Shown: positions 1-9,452, counted from the first letter of the stretch. The stretch is 12,543 bases of DNA from Smittium mucronatum (GCA_001953115.1 LSSL01005073.1:1-12543); one strand, 5' to 3'. Numbers and translations: made by a program. The notes: generated by a model from the sequence alone, not told the origin.

Positions 1-516
1 GCCGAAATCGACAAAGCCATCAGACTGGTTTCCAATGTAGGTAAGTCTGCCGCCATGGAGCGGGTCCGAACCGAGCTGGGGATAAAATCTGTCTTCTTAA
101 AAACCAGCACTGCTCGAGAGCGTGTATATCACAAATAGCCTAGATTAAAAACTTGGATAGCCGACCTCATTAAGTCGCCCATCAAGGCCAGAATGGCCAC
201 CTGGGGGACCGGCAGTGCAAGATGAATAAAAAAAATTTGTGTTCAAAATTCAAAAGGTGAAACAACCATCACCATAGTCGACAAGAAAAATAAAAATAAC
301 CGATCTAAAATCCACCAGTGGACGGTGGACCGAAAAATCGGCGGAAAAGGAAACTGGATGAATCTTCAGCTGCATTACCCTGACCTGAAACTTGGCCTTC
401 AGGACATTGGGAAAATGCGAATGGGAACCTTCCGGACCGTCCAGCGACTATCAAATATGAAATTTTTAGATGAAAAATTCAAAAAAAATTGTCACTTGCA
501 AAATCGATGTGCCTGA
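1..516 (+). pseudogene. Decayed coding-like fossil, 5' partial, unrecognised
   Basis: One forward frame runs from the window edge to a TGA at 514-516 with only two internal stops, TAG at 136-138 and TGA at 223-225. The first 240 bases are 49% G+C by count, against about 17% in a typical line near 960, which supports former coding sequence. The three open parts are about 45, 28 and 96 codons. The first reads like a soluble basic protein (begins AEIDKAIRLVSNVGKSAAM); the last contains HYPDLKLGLQDIGKMRMG. The reverse strand is open over the first part but has several stops over the third, so the plus strand is preferred. The last part could start only at a GTG (325) or an internal ATG, so no native start is visible. 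I do not recognise the family. A transposon or other repetitive-element protein is likely from context, but this is inference. An exon of a live host gene is unlikely because of the stops. Confidence 0.5.
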
Positions 517-652
517 AACTGTCAACCACAATTTATTTAATTGTGTTTGATGGGATAAACAGAGAAATATTACGACCAGCCTGTTCATACCTGCACCGAT
601 CTGCTCAAACTTAAAAAATTAACTTTTAAATTTTAACTTTTACCGACTGTGA

Positions 653-772
653 ATAGTTGTAAAAAATTTTGGTTATGGGGGAAAAGGGTATAAATATAAT
701 TTAAGTCAGTTACAAGCTGAAATCACTAATATTAAATTTGAGATTGAAAATGATGAAAATCTGATTGGATGA
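653..772 (+). pseudogene. Short coiled-coil-like open stretch, probable continuation of the upstream fossil
   Basis: This is 39 open codons between a TGA at 650-652 and a TGA at 770-772, in a different frame from the 1-516 fossil. The translation is rich in Gln, Glu, Asn and hydrophobic residues and includes LSQLQAEITNIKFEIENDEN, a heptad-like pattern expected of a coiled coil. The intervening bases 517-650 include a short open piece (around 560-620, with HTCTDLLKLKK) that also looks coding. The simplest reading is one gene broken by frameshifts across 1-772, but nothing proves that these pieces belong together. No start codon or splice signal is evident. Confidence 0.3.
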
Positions 773-2160
773 GCATAGTAACTACACTTAAGCTTTAAAT
801 TTAAAGAGATTTAGCAGACAAATGAACTAATTTCACCTATATGAATTTGCTCGAGATTCAAAGGGGAGTTTTGTGAAAAAAATTCGGAATTTTATTTCTT
901 TTTTTTAAAAATTCTAAACATATTTTCATAAAATTTAAATATTTATTAAATTTATATCTTAAAAAATTTTATACAATTCAATGCCTTAAAGTTATATGAA
1001 TTAAGATAAAAAAAATTGGTACTTTCTGTAGGTTTCTTTTTTCTTTTTTTACAATAAAAAAATACGTTTGTTTTTGGATATTGATTAGTTTAAATTGATT
1101 GTCTTCGAATAAAAAATTGAATATAAAATTGAGACTTTATGAAGTATCTGTGAGTTTAAAAAATAAATAGAGTTTAATATTTGGCTACGATTATTTCCTT
1201 CAATATTAATAAAATAATGAATCACATAAAATAAATATAGCTTTTATAAAAATTTTAGGTATATTAAAAGTGTAAATAAATGATTTTTGAAATGAATAAA
1301 AATTTAATATAAAATTAATATAAAATATTTTTTTTGAAATTAACTCATATGGTTTTTTTTTTCGGGCTTAAATAAACTAAAATTCGAATTTTACGAAATT
1401 TTTTTTAAAAAATTACCAAAATTAAACATAAAAAGGCAAAAAATTTCAAATTATCATAACAAGGAATGTTATTAATATTTTTCTTTAAATATTTTAATTT
1501 ATCAATATAAAAATCCTATTGAAAAAGCAATTAAATATATTTTTACTTAAATATCATATTTTGTATATTTATAATGACAATATATTTTTTTCTAGTAGAA
1601 AAATTAATTGGAGTGTCAGAGCCAGTTTAGAGTTGCTTGTGGTTGAGTCAAATTTATTCATAAAAATATATCTAATAGTGCAGTATTTAAAACAACTAAA
1701 ATTTAGAAGATGTTTATTTACATTTTTGGTTTAAGAAAAATATTTAAAAATACCCAAACAAATATAAATTCATCCAATTATAACACATAAATATCTTTAA
1801 AAATGATTTCCTCTAATACTATTTTATTTTAGATTATATTCCTTAATTTCAAATCCAATAAATCAAAATTTAAAAAGTATAATAATAAATAAACTTTTTG
1901 CATGAAATTTTTAAATCATTAATATTAAACCGATTTAATTATTAAAGTTGTATTCAGTTTTTAATAACACCAAACCACTTCCACATACCTCAAATTAGGA
2001 TCTTATTTACAGATATATCACTTTTTCAAAAACTGAACCAACGAAGAGTTATTTACGAAAGAAACTGTTCTTAACCTTATTGATAGAGAGTATAAATTCA
2101 TATATGACAATAAGGTTCAACGAAAATGGGGGTTTTTATAGAGTTTAAATATATGTTTAA
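773..2160. other. AT-rich stretch, no gene found
   Basis: About 1.4 kb of A/T homopolymer-rich DNA with stops in every frame. A 71-codon open frame at 1519-1734 starts only at TTG and reads as low-complexity Ile/Leu/Phe/Lys sequence, so I do not call it a gene; its middle (about 1612-1660) is slightly richer in G+C. One perfect 10-bp inverted repeat lies near the end (2073-2117). Confidence 0.6.
2073..2117. repeat. Short perfect inverted repeat (10-bp stems, 25-bp loop)
   Basis: AACCTTATTG at 2073-2082 is the exact reverse complement of CAATAAGGTT at 2108-2117. It could form a small hairpin. In such AT-rich DNA a 10-bp stem with this loop can arise by chance, and no run of T follows that would suggest a terminator, so no function is assigned. 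Confidence 0.35.
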
Positions 2161-2164
2161 TTAG

Positions 2165-2254
2165 AGCCACTCACATAAACTTGACTCATTCGTCCTCAGT
2201 GTCCACTTTCAGGCCATCCCACTACCTGTCGGATATGCCTATGGGCTTAAGTAG
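2165..2254. other. Small G+C-rich island, possible fossil of a coding or repeat sequence
   Basis: Line 2161-2220 is 29/60 G+C, about double its surroundings. Two plus-strand frames are open across the island. The more protein-like has 29 codons from 2165 to 2251 between TAG stops at 2162 and 2252 and contains VLSVHFQAIPLPVGYAYG; the reverse strand is partly open as well. It is too short and unfamiliar to name. A fragment of an old repeat or exon is the likely origin; it sits immediately before AT-rich DNA. Confidence 0.3.
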
Positions 2255-2826
2255 GCAGTTTTTATAAAAATTTTACGCAAATATAACAATTCTTTTTTAT
2301 ATAAGATTAGATTTTACTAATCTTTTAGTTTAAAATGAAAACATAATGAATTTTACGCGGAATAATAACAAACGAAACATTGTGTGAAAAATAAATTTAC
2401 AATGAATTTCAATTAATAGAAACATCCTTGGTATCAATTATACGAATAATAAAGCGAAAAAATCACATATATTTTAAATTAGGGAACATTACTCATCTTT
2501 TTGAAAAAAATTATAGGTAAAATTTGAATTTTACACTACGAAGAGTTTTATGTTATTTGCCAATAGATATTTGATAAAATTCAAAATTCACAAATGGCTG
2601 TAAGGATCAGGTTTAATGGGATAATTTTAATAATAAAATGTAAAAGGATTAGTTAAAAATGTAAAAGATAGGGGAAGAGACAAGATGAAAAGCTTAGCCA
2701 TTCCAAAATGTCTAAGCTCCCTTATTTATACCATTTTCTATTTTCTAAAAGTTAATTATGCTTATGGGAAGATTTCTTCATTGTATGAAACATTCAATGC
2801 GTGTACTGAATCTATTGGTTAATTAA
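2255..2826. other. AT-rich stretch, nothing recognised
   Basis: No open frame of note on either strand. The segment 2660-2760 is slightly richer in G+C and contains a 7-bp imperfect hairpin (AGCTTAG/CTAAGCT), too weak to annotate. Confidence 0.5.
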
Positions 2827-2898
2827 AATGGCTGAGGCAGCAAGAAATTTTTCAGTTGCAGCCATCTGTTGACCACAATATCGATTTTTAACTGGATT
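2827..2898 (-). repeat. Direct repeat copy A (72 bp), coding-like on the minus strand
   Basis: Aligns without gaps to copy B (2952-3023) with 57 of 72 bases identical by hand count. Read on the minus strand, both copies stay open for all 24 codons and keep a common pattern, N-x-V-x-N-x-x-C-G-x-Q-x-A-A-T-x-x-F-x-A-A-S-x-I, with 14 identical residues and mostly conservative changes elsewhere. On the plus strand each copy has a stop in the corresponding frame. This suggests a duplicated fragment of an old coding sequence or a repeat family. I do not recognise the peptide. Confidence 0.55.
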
Positions 2899-2951
2899 AA
2901 TTCTATATTTTTTTTATATGAATAATCACCATAGATTACAAACAACCAGCC

Positions 2952-3023
2952 AATGGTTGAAGCAGCAAAAAAATTTTGAGTTGCGGCCAACTGGTGGCCA
3001 CAAGATTGATTCCTAACTGAGTT
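2952..3023 (-). repeat. Direct repeat copy B (72 bp), coding-like on the minus strand
   Basis: Second copy of the unit at 2827-2898, starting 125 bp downstream of copy A's start, with 53 bp between the copies. It lies inside a longer minus-strand open frame (2936-3127) whose other portions are AT-rich and unremarkable. The minus-strand peptide includes CGHQLAATQNFFAASTIGW. No third copy was found in the window. The intervening and flanking bases do not align well, so this is not a simple tandem array. Confidence 0.55.
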
Positions 3024-4297
3024 ATATTTCTAAAGCACACAAAGGAAAAAAAAATCCGGTCATTTTTATATTTATTATTGGTTAAATATGAGTTTTTAAA
3101 TTGTGTGATTCTTAATGAAGAGAGCATTCTATGGCATAGCCCATTACATTACAAAACCTAAATCAATCTTTTTACAACCAATAAATAGTAGAAATAGATT
3201 ATTATTGACTGATTAATTTTTTCCTGATTTTTATTAGTGGAAAAAAATTCATTGATTTATTTTTTTGGAAAATTAAATAAAAATAACTTTATTATGTGAG
3301 AAAATAGATTTTTTCTTATATTGAAATTAGCTAATTCAAAAAATCCATATAAAGGCATTTTAACTTAAATTTGTATATAAAAAGATAAAATGAAAATGAA
3401 AAACATATCATTAAAACATATAGTATAAAATCTAATTAATGTAGAATTATGATGTATAAATAAGAAAATGTTGAATTTTACTCTATACAAAAGTATAATT
3501 TTTTTAAATTTTTTTGAAAAAATCAATTTTCTAAAATAGCTTAAAATTCGCTTTCTGATGACTAGAATTTTAACATTCGAAATAAATCCCTTTAAAAAGT
3601 CCAAAAATTGACTAAAACTTTACAGTCAATTCCGCTGGTAAAATGACATAAATTTCAGAATAAAAAGTTAAAAAATTTTTTTTGAAAAAATCATAGATTT
3701 AAAATCCAATAGTTATAATTTTCATATTCGAAAAAAAAGTATGTTAAAAAAAGGAAATAATATATTAGCACTTTTACAGTGATATCAGATGATTAAAATA
3801 GTATAAAGATAAAAAAAAATATGCAGATAAAATAGTTTACATAATAAGTTTTGATTAAAAAGAAAAAAAAATCTATAAAAATATTGTAGTGCACACGCGT
3901 AATACAATCCAATTAGTCTGATATTGAAAAAAAATCAAAAATATAGAGATAATACTGCATGAATGTTTACTATAATACATATTTAAAGCTTTTTATTCGA
4001 GGTTCAGCCTGGATAGTGGCGTTGGTTTGTAAAATATTGTGTAAAGATTGTATAAAAAGAACTAAATGTGTACTAACTATATTTTTTTTAAAGTGTACTT
4101 AAAATCAAAAGCCAAAAACTAAAGTATAAAAGTACACTTATCGTACCACAAATATATCTACCCTCCCTAATAATTGATTATATTTAAAATTAAAAAAATT
4201 ATTTTTATAAAACCGTCCGTAGACCTTCCAAAAAAATCAAATATTTTTACATTATAGAAAAATATAAGGATTATAATATTCAATTCAATTTGTTATT
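3024..4297. other. AT-rich stretch, no gene found
   Basis: A minus-strand 79-codon frame at 3365-3604 is low-complexity Phe/Ile/Lys/Leu sequence of the sort AT-rich DNA produces by chance. A short G+C-richer spot at about 4000-4025 has a partial resemblance to a tRNA A-box but no B-box follows. One perfect 10-bp inverted repeat lies at 4091-4139. Confidence 0.5.
4091..4139. repeat. Short perfect inverted repeat (10-bp stems, 29-bp loop)
   Basis: AAGTGTACTT at 4091-4100 pairs exactly with AAGTACACTT at 4130-4139. Pairing does not extend in either direction. It could be a minor hairpin; no associated gene, target duplication or T run supports a role. Confidence 0.35.
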
Positions 4298-4561
4298 ATG
4301 ATTTTTTTTCTAGAATATTTCACCATGACCACAATGTCCACTTTTAAAGCTTTTATCCCGATCTTCTTCTATGTGCTATATAGAGGTGAAAAAAGCAGGT
4401 TGTCTAAGAAATTTTTTGGCTATGGTAAAAATATTTCAAGAAACGACTCAGGATGCATCTTCAAGTACACCTTTTTTAGTTCTAGAACTGGAAGGTCGAT
4501 TATTAATGTTAATAATTTAGTGGTTAACTCCAAACTTAAGATAATATTAAAAAAAATTTAA
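4298..4561 (+). pseudogene. ATG-initiated 87-codon frame, doubtful; possibly part of an eroded transposon block
   Basis: This is the longest ATG-to-TAA frame in the window (ATG 4298, TAA 4559). The N-terminal 30 residues are hydrophobic and Phe/Met-rich; the middle is basic (RGEKSRLSKKFFGYGKNISR) and the tail is low complexity. The opposite strand over about 4320-4500 is also protein-like with two stops, so the coding strand is uncertain. It lies just upstream of the clearer coding fossil at 4785-5177 and is moderately richer in G+C than its left flank. I do not recognise it. It may be chance, a host micro-protein, or the degraded 5' part of the same transposon gene. Confidence 0.2.
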
Positions 4562-4784
4562 AAGTTGCACAGGAGTTTGTCCAATATTCGATACCAAAAG
4601 TACAGTATCCTGTAACTGATAGCTCAAGAGTACTCATAATCTCAGCTATTTAGTCTTGTTTTTGAGTTTATCAAACTCAATTCAACACAGCAAGGCAAAA
4701 TGCATTCGAGGATCAGTTCATTCAGGATGGAAAAAGCGAAAAATTCCTGAATCAAGATCTCCCATAGACTAAAACGTTGTTTAA

Positions 4785-5177
4785 TTGGTTAAAGACATCT
4801 ATAACCGTAATTTTCAACCATCTTCATCAACTTTAAGGGGTATCGGTGAATGCAACAACACTCTTGGAACACCGGTGATATATTTTTCTCATACAAAGAG
4901 TCAATTATATCACCAAATTCTTAAAGAAAACTCGGGTTTAAAATTGGGGTTGAATATCTTTTACTCAATTTATCCTAAAAATTTCAAGAAACCGGTCAAG
5001 CGAACAGATGAATGCTGTATTTTTGTAGCAGGAAGCAAGGTTGAATACTATACTGATACTCAGCTTCATCATAAGGGTCAGACTCTGAACAAGTGTTAAG
5101 ACTGAAGGCGGCATATCAGGATTATATGGATCACAAATGCTGGTTGAAGAACAGAGATCACGATTCACAACTTTAAT
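4785..5177 (+). pseudogene. Frameshifted fossil of a protein gene, probably a transposon protein
   Basis: A 104-codon plus-strand frame (4785-5096, stop 5097-5099) is followed by two apparent frameshifts. From about 5077 another frame is open and reads SDSEQVLRLKAAYQDYMDHK; from about 5140 a third continues with LVEEQRSRFTT. Local G+C reaches 37-42%, well above the surroundings. The first frame begins at TTG with no suitable ATG, so its true start is lost. Residues 64-77 (PKNFKKPVKRTDEC) followed by a helix with H...EEQR resemble, from memory, the basic/cysteine region and helical linker of uncharacterised arthropod DNA-transposon proteins. That family assignment is inference. A live gene is ruled out by the frameshifts unless the assembly is wrong. 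Confidence 0.5.
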
Positions 5178-5347
5178 GATGATCTAGGTAGCAGCTAATG
5201 GATACTAATATATGATTTTAAAGAAAATTTTAAGATCTCGGAGCACTAATTGAGTCCAACAATTTATATTATAACAATAAGCAAGTATCGGAATTATGAT
5301 TTTGCCTAATAACAAAGTCTGATGGTCTGATAAATAGAAGGTACTAG

Positions 5348-5503
5348 TATTTTTTTTCAGAAAATTTCACGCCCGAATTGGTGTACGCTCTTGACAGTCT
5401 TTATAAACTGCTAGGACCTCCGATATATCCTGTAATAGAAAAATTTTTCTTTGGAGCGACTCGGATCCTCACTTTAGGAACAGTGATTTTCTCTAAGCAA
5501 TAA
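5348..5503 (+). pseudogene. 51-codon open piece, probable downstream part of the same fossil gene
   Basis: Open from just after a TAG at 5345-5347 to TAA at 5501-5503. The peptide is well mixed and globular-looking, containing FTPELVYALDSLYKLLGPPI and ending in FSKQ. The same bases have stops in both other plus-strand frames. It lies 170 bp past the end of the 4785-5177 fossil, on the same strand, and shares its raised G+C (35% in line 5401). I take it as a later piece of the same decayed gene. No catalytic residues can be assigned. Confidence 0.35.
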
Positions 5504-5574
5504 TGAAGACGCTTCCAGAGAAATTCTTTAGAAAAATATTCTTTTTAAATTATTCTTTAGAGATCCATGGATAA

Positions 5575-5724
5575 AGTTACTTCGACGGACATTTCGAGTT
5601 ACTTTCAAATTGTTTCAAGGAAATAGAAGCAGTTGCGGAAATTTCATCAATTGAAGATCTTTTCGGTGTTTTTAGGTCCAAAAAGGCTGATCTTATTGAC
5701 CAAAGGCGTGATTATTCCAGTTAA
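5575..5724 (+). pseudogene. 49-codon open piece, probable 3' part of the same fossil gene
   Basis: Open from after a TAA at 5572-5574 to TAA at 5722-5724. The peptide begins SYFDGHFELLSNCFKEIEAV and ends with a charged KKADLIDQRRDYSS, unlike the Ile/Asn/Lys noise typical of AT-rich frames here. The GHFELL-type start recalls a Gly-His segment seen late in some transposase-like proteins, but this rests on memory and a single short motif. Order, strand and composition agree with its being the third visible piece of the gene that starts near 4785. Confidence 0.35.
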
Positions 5725-5928
5725 ATATAATATAGCTTCATCATTTACTATTAGTATTCGACCAAAGTGACTAAAAACATGAGGCGAATCGACAAATTTA
5801 AAAGTTATTTATCATTTTATAAATTTAATAATAATTTGATGGATTGTCCTATAAGTACTATTTTCCCTAGAGACTGAAAAAAGAAGTATTTTAAAATTAT
5901 AATCACTATATATCTTATAAAAAATTGA

Positions 5929-6012
5929 TTTAAACCAGCATCATCGATCTTTGGTACAGACGAGTGTTTGATTATGGGACCAAAATTGCACTCTTTCATA
6001 GTTCAAGGATAG
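5929..6012. other. Short coding-like patch, strand ambiguous
   Basis: A 27-codon plus-strand frame containing SSIFGTDECLIMGPKLHSF ends at TAG 6010-6012. A minus-strand frame with an ATG at 5997-5999 also covers these bases and runs to 5817, but its remainder is low complexity. Higher sequence complexity here than in the flanks suggests the tail of the fossil block. Neither strand can be chosen firmly. Confidence 0.2.
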
Positions 6013-8378
6013 TATGACTTAGAATAATCAAAGCACTTCCATATTTCCAAATTAAATTTGTATATATTTTTTTATTTGTGTTATTTTATTCAAGTCACTT
6101 ATTAGTGGAATCGTCTCCGTTTACATCGTTAATTTATTAAAAATATGGCCTAGAATCGATAAAATATCTTACTCTTAGTGATGGTTACACTAAAAAAAAG
6201 TTTTATTGGGTTAAATATTTCAACCCTTTTCTATACAATTATTTATGTATAGTATTATAGTTTTTACTGAAGAAATATAAAAATAAATTATTGTAAAACT
6301 ATCTTTTTCATTTCATTATCCCATTAATTAGGCTTATATTTATACTTTTTATGTTTATTAGCACAAGAATTGTCTAAATTTGTTTTATTTTATTTAAAAA
6401 ATTGCTAATTTATATTATTAAAGCAATAAAATTTTTCTCTTATTTTATTTATTTTCTTATTTAAAGTGTTAGCTTTTTTTGGTTTAAAGATCTATTTTCA
6501 TAATTTTATGCACAAATTACAATTGAATTTTCATTTTTTAGTCCTTCTAATTTTAGGCCTCAATTTTTCAATTTATTTAAAATTCTATTGGCATTTTTGA
6601 AAATCCTTAAATTCAAATTTTTTTTATTTATTTATGATGTGATAGCTAAAATTCTAGTGCTTATATAGTTAAACAAAATAAAAATTTTGATAAATTTATT
6701 CTATTTTATTTAGACTTAAAATCTTGAAATTATTTTGTCACAAATGAAACAATAGGGTGCAAATCCTAACAGATATGCCTTACTTTTGCCATATCTATTA
6801 CTTAAGAATTTGCTAATCCTTTATTTTTTTTTAAATTAATTGAATTATTTCAATATATATATATCAATTAATACCTGTCAAATTCCTAATTATGATAATA
6901 GAAAAAAGAAAAAATTTCACTTTTTTTTCAATAGAATCTGCTATAGAAAATATTATTAATTTATTTCTTAAATTAAATCAACCAATTAGCCAGTAAAAGA
7001 GGCTTGAGAAAAATTATTCTCTTCATTAAAAATTGCACATATCAACAGACCAATTATGATAGAAACAACATGCCACATTTAATTAACAGAATAATGTCAG
7101 AATTTCTCTTTTTTATACCCAATTATCAATTAAATAATAAGAAATACCAAACTAGTTTTATTTCCAAATCAGGAAAATGGAAATATGCTAATATAGAAAT
7201 ATCATTGATCAAAAAGAATCTCATATGATGGAAAACTTACTGAAACTATATAAAGATTTAATTATAAGGAAAGATTTTATTCTTTCAATTAAGATATTTT
7301 TCATCAAAAACTTCAACACACCTTACATATCATTCATAAGGTATTTTTTTATAGGCTTGATGCTATATTTTTAAAATTCATAACAGTTGTTAATAAATTT
7401 TAACCGTAAAATTTTTTCTTTCTAAATTTTTTCATATTGGATAATAACCTATTTTCCAGAAAAATGACCCTTATAAAAAAACGAAAAACTAGAATTTTAT
7501 ATAAGATTAATTGGCCGAGTATTTTTAATAGCTATAAAAATTATAATTAATTGTCCAATAGAAGTTTTTGATATAAAAAAAATGCTATGATTTTTTTTTA
7601 TGGGGAATTGTTTTAAACTCTCCCAAAATAAATTTTTTTCACACATTACCTTCTTTTATGTTATTATCACCATTTAATTTAATCCTCTTAATACTAAAAC
7701 AAACACCAAATACAATTTTAGCTATTTTTTTACTAGATTTTTAACTTTCAGCTATAAGTGGAAGTTTATCTTTTAGATAATTGAATTTAATGTTAAATCT
7801 TCGCTGAATTTCAAGTTTGGAAATATTTACATATTAAAACTATAAGATTATTGGATAAAAAAAAATAAAAATTTGTTAGCTGTGGAAAAATAATGGAAGA
7901 ATGTAAAAAAAAAATTTAATATCCAATATTTTTTAGTTAATTTAGGTCATTGATTTCAAATTTGATTTGGTGTAAATTTATCGAATAATTATTGATATTC
8001 CTTAAAAAGCAGATACTTTTGCTATTAAATTTTTACTACTTGCCAAATTATGATTTTGGCAACGGTGGCATGACTGTTATCTTATTTAAATTTCACCTAC
8101 TAAATATTTCATCTACTTTTTGATCACTTAGAATAAAATATTAAAACATGGACGTAAATATGTAATTTTTATGACAAATAGCTATTTCTATTTGCACAAC
8201 AAATCTTAATTATGGAAATCTATTGGTTGATCTAGTAGGAGAAATGTGTCAGTAGATCAATATTACTGACACCTAATTATTTATTATTTTTTATGGGATT
8301 AAGGAGAGGTAATATACATGTTATTAATTACGCAAAAAAAGGTGATGCATGAAATAATTTTATTTTGGGAGTGTTTAA
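6013..8378. other. AT-rich stretch, no gene found
   Basis: About 2.4 kb of A/T-rich DNA with a short TA-repeat near 6855-6864. The only frame of note (7004-7228, 74 codons) starts at TTG and is Asn/Ile/Lys-rich. One clean hairpin lies at 8246-8272. I see no transposon ends, RNA gene or coding fossil. Confidence 0.5.
8246..8272. repeat. Hairpin: 9-bp perfect stem, 9-nt loop
   Basis: GTGTCAGTA (8246-8254) pairs exactly with TACTGACAC (8264-8272). The stem contains four G-C pairs, which is unusual for this AT-rich stretch. No neighbouring gene suggests a regulatory role. Confidence 0.4.
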
Positions 8379-8444
8379 TATAATGTATTTTTTTTTATTA
8401 ATGCAAACATTCCTGGAGACGAAAGAGTTAAGCAGTTAACACTA
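8379..8444 (+). pseudogene. Left half of a coding-like patch split by the pogo-like element
   Basis: Twenty-two open codons lead up to the TA that borders the element. When the element and one TA copy are mentally removed, this frame continues directly into 9468-9533 without a stop, giving 44 codons in all. The G+C-richer bases 8411-8444 stand out from the AT-rich surroundings. This may be a fossil coding sequence into which the element jumped, but the length is small enough that chance remains possible. Confidence 0.25.
8443..8444. repeat. Left TA target-site duplication of the pogo-like element
   Basis: TA immediately precedes the terminal CAGG of the element at 8445. The matching TA is at 9466-9467. 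TA duplication is the standard insertion signature of the Tc1/mariner/pogo superfamily. Confidence 0.75.
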
Positions 8445-8477
8445 CAGGTATCCCTCGATTTACATGGGTATTTTTTA
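8445..8477 (+). repeat. Left terminal inverted repeat of the pogo-like element
   Basis: Matches the inverted right end at 26 of 33 positions, with the outermost 13 bases differing at one position only. The divergence between the two ends suggests an old copy or naturally imperfect ends. Confidence 0.8.
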
Positions 8478-8484
8478 GAAAAAA

Positions 8485-8650
8485 AATTCGCATAAAATAA
8501 AATCCGTATAAAATAAATGATAATTATGCGCTATTCAAAGCATATTCTATGAAAAAAAAATTTTGAATTTTAAATTCGCGAATAATGAATAACTTTTTAT
8601 ATCTTTCATGGGTTTTGTATTAAAAAAATAATAAAATATCGCGTATAAAG
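8485..8650. repeat. Left subterminal motif cluster (TTCGCATAAAA-like)
   Basis: Related motifs occur at 8487-8497 (TTCGCATAAAA), 8503-8513 (TCCGTATAAAA), about 8575-8585 (TTCGCGAATAA) and about 8638-8649 (ATCGCGTATAAA). CpG-containing words are otherwise rare here. The same words recur in the same orientation near the right end. Subterminal transposase-binding repeats are one possible meaning. Confidence 0.45.
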
Positions 8651-9376
8651 AGGCTTTTCTCAAAAAATAAAAAAATTAGAATGTGAATTCATCAAATAAT
8701 ATAAAATGATCATGTTTCACTTTACACGTATTTTTTTCATCATATTTTTAGGTTATATAAAGTTAAATAAAATACAGAATTGAAATCAAGCGAATTATTC
8801 AAAATATTATGAGCCTTATAGTAAATATAAAGTTTATTAGACTTATTTAGAAGGGCTAAAAAATATACTAATGTTAATTTAGTGCAGCTTTCCGATAAAA
8901 ATTTTCAATATAAAATTCACAAGCTAAATTTCTAATCATCAATATTAGATATCAGATACTCTGACCAAAAATAATGAAATAGTATTAATTGATATATAGT
9001 GGATTTTTATAGTGTTGTATACGCCTTCTACTTTTTCAGTTCGGTTAATGTTATTTTTTATGTAGATAATAGGTTGTTTACTCAACCCAATCCTACAATT
9101 TAAAAAGAGTTATAAGTAAACAGAATATATTGTCGTTTCTGTTAGCTTCATTCAAATAACATACAAAATAACATAATTATTCAAATTATATATAAAACAC
9201 CCTTATTCATAGCTTAATATTATTTTAAAATTTAAAAATCAGCACTTTCATATCGAATACTTGTTAATTTTTATTTAGCCAAGCCTATAGATTAATCATA
9301 TTTCAATTGGATAAATTAAATCAAGAAAGAGTTTAATTGATATTATATTGGTTAATTATTTCGCGGAAAATGAGAA

Positions 9377-9452
9377 TTCGCATAAAAAAAATGATAGAAA
9401 TTTTTCCACTTCGGGAAACATCAAAATTCGTGTAAAAAAAATGCACATAAAA
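9377..9452. repeat. Right subterminal motif cluster (TTCGCATAAAA-like)
   Basis: Copies lie at 9377-9387 (TTCGCATAAAA, identical to the left copy at 8487), 9427-9437 (TTCGTGTAAAA) and 9444-9452 (a shorter GCACATAAA). They point the same way as the left cluster, so they are not simply part of the terminal inverted repeat. Confidence 0.45.

Noticed and set aside
1519..1734. 71-codon plus-strand open frame
   Set aside because: It starts at TTG only, is dominated by Ile, Leu, Phe and Lys as random AT-rich frames are, and has no recognisable motif.
2680..2725. Hairpin AGCTTAG/CTAAGCT
   Set aside because: A 7-bp stem with a loop of over 10 bases is unremarkable by chance.
3365..3604. 79-codon minus-strand open frame
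   Set aside because: Low-complexity Phe/Ile/Leu/Lys sequence with no domain or neighbour to support it.
4000..4030. Possible tRNA or tRNA-derived SINE head (TAGTGGCGTTGG resembles an A-box)
   Set aside because: No B-box or cloverleaf partner sequence follows, and the match to the A-box has a mismatch at a conserved base.
4965..5168. 67-codon minus-strand frame
   Set aside because: Shadow of the plus-strand fossil at 4785-5177, whose successive frames give a more coherent protein.
5817..5999. 60-codon minus-strand frame with an ATG start
   Set aside because: Only its first 20 or so residues are complex, and the same bases are equally protein-like on the plus strand; the rest is low complexity.
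6850..6870. TA microsatellite
   Set aside because: Only about five TA units, expected at this base composition.
7004..7228. 74-codon plus-strand open frame
   Set aside because: TTG start, Asn/Ile/Lys-rich, in an otherwise featureless AT-rich stretch; length is not exceptional over 12.5 kb.
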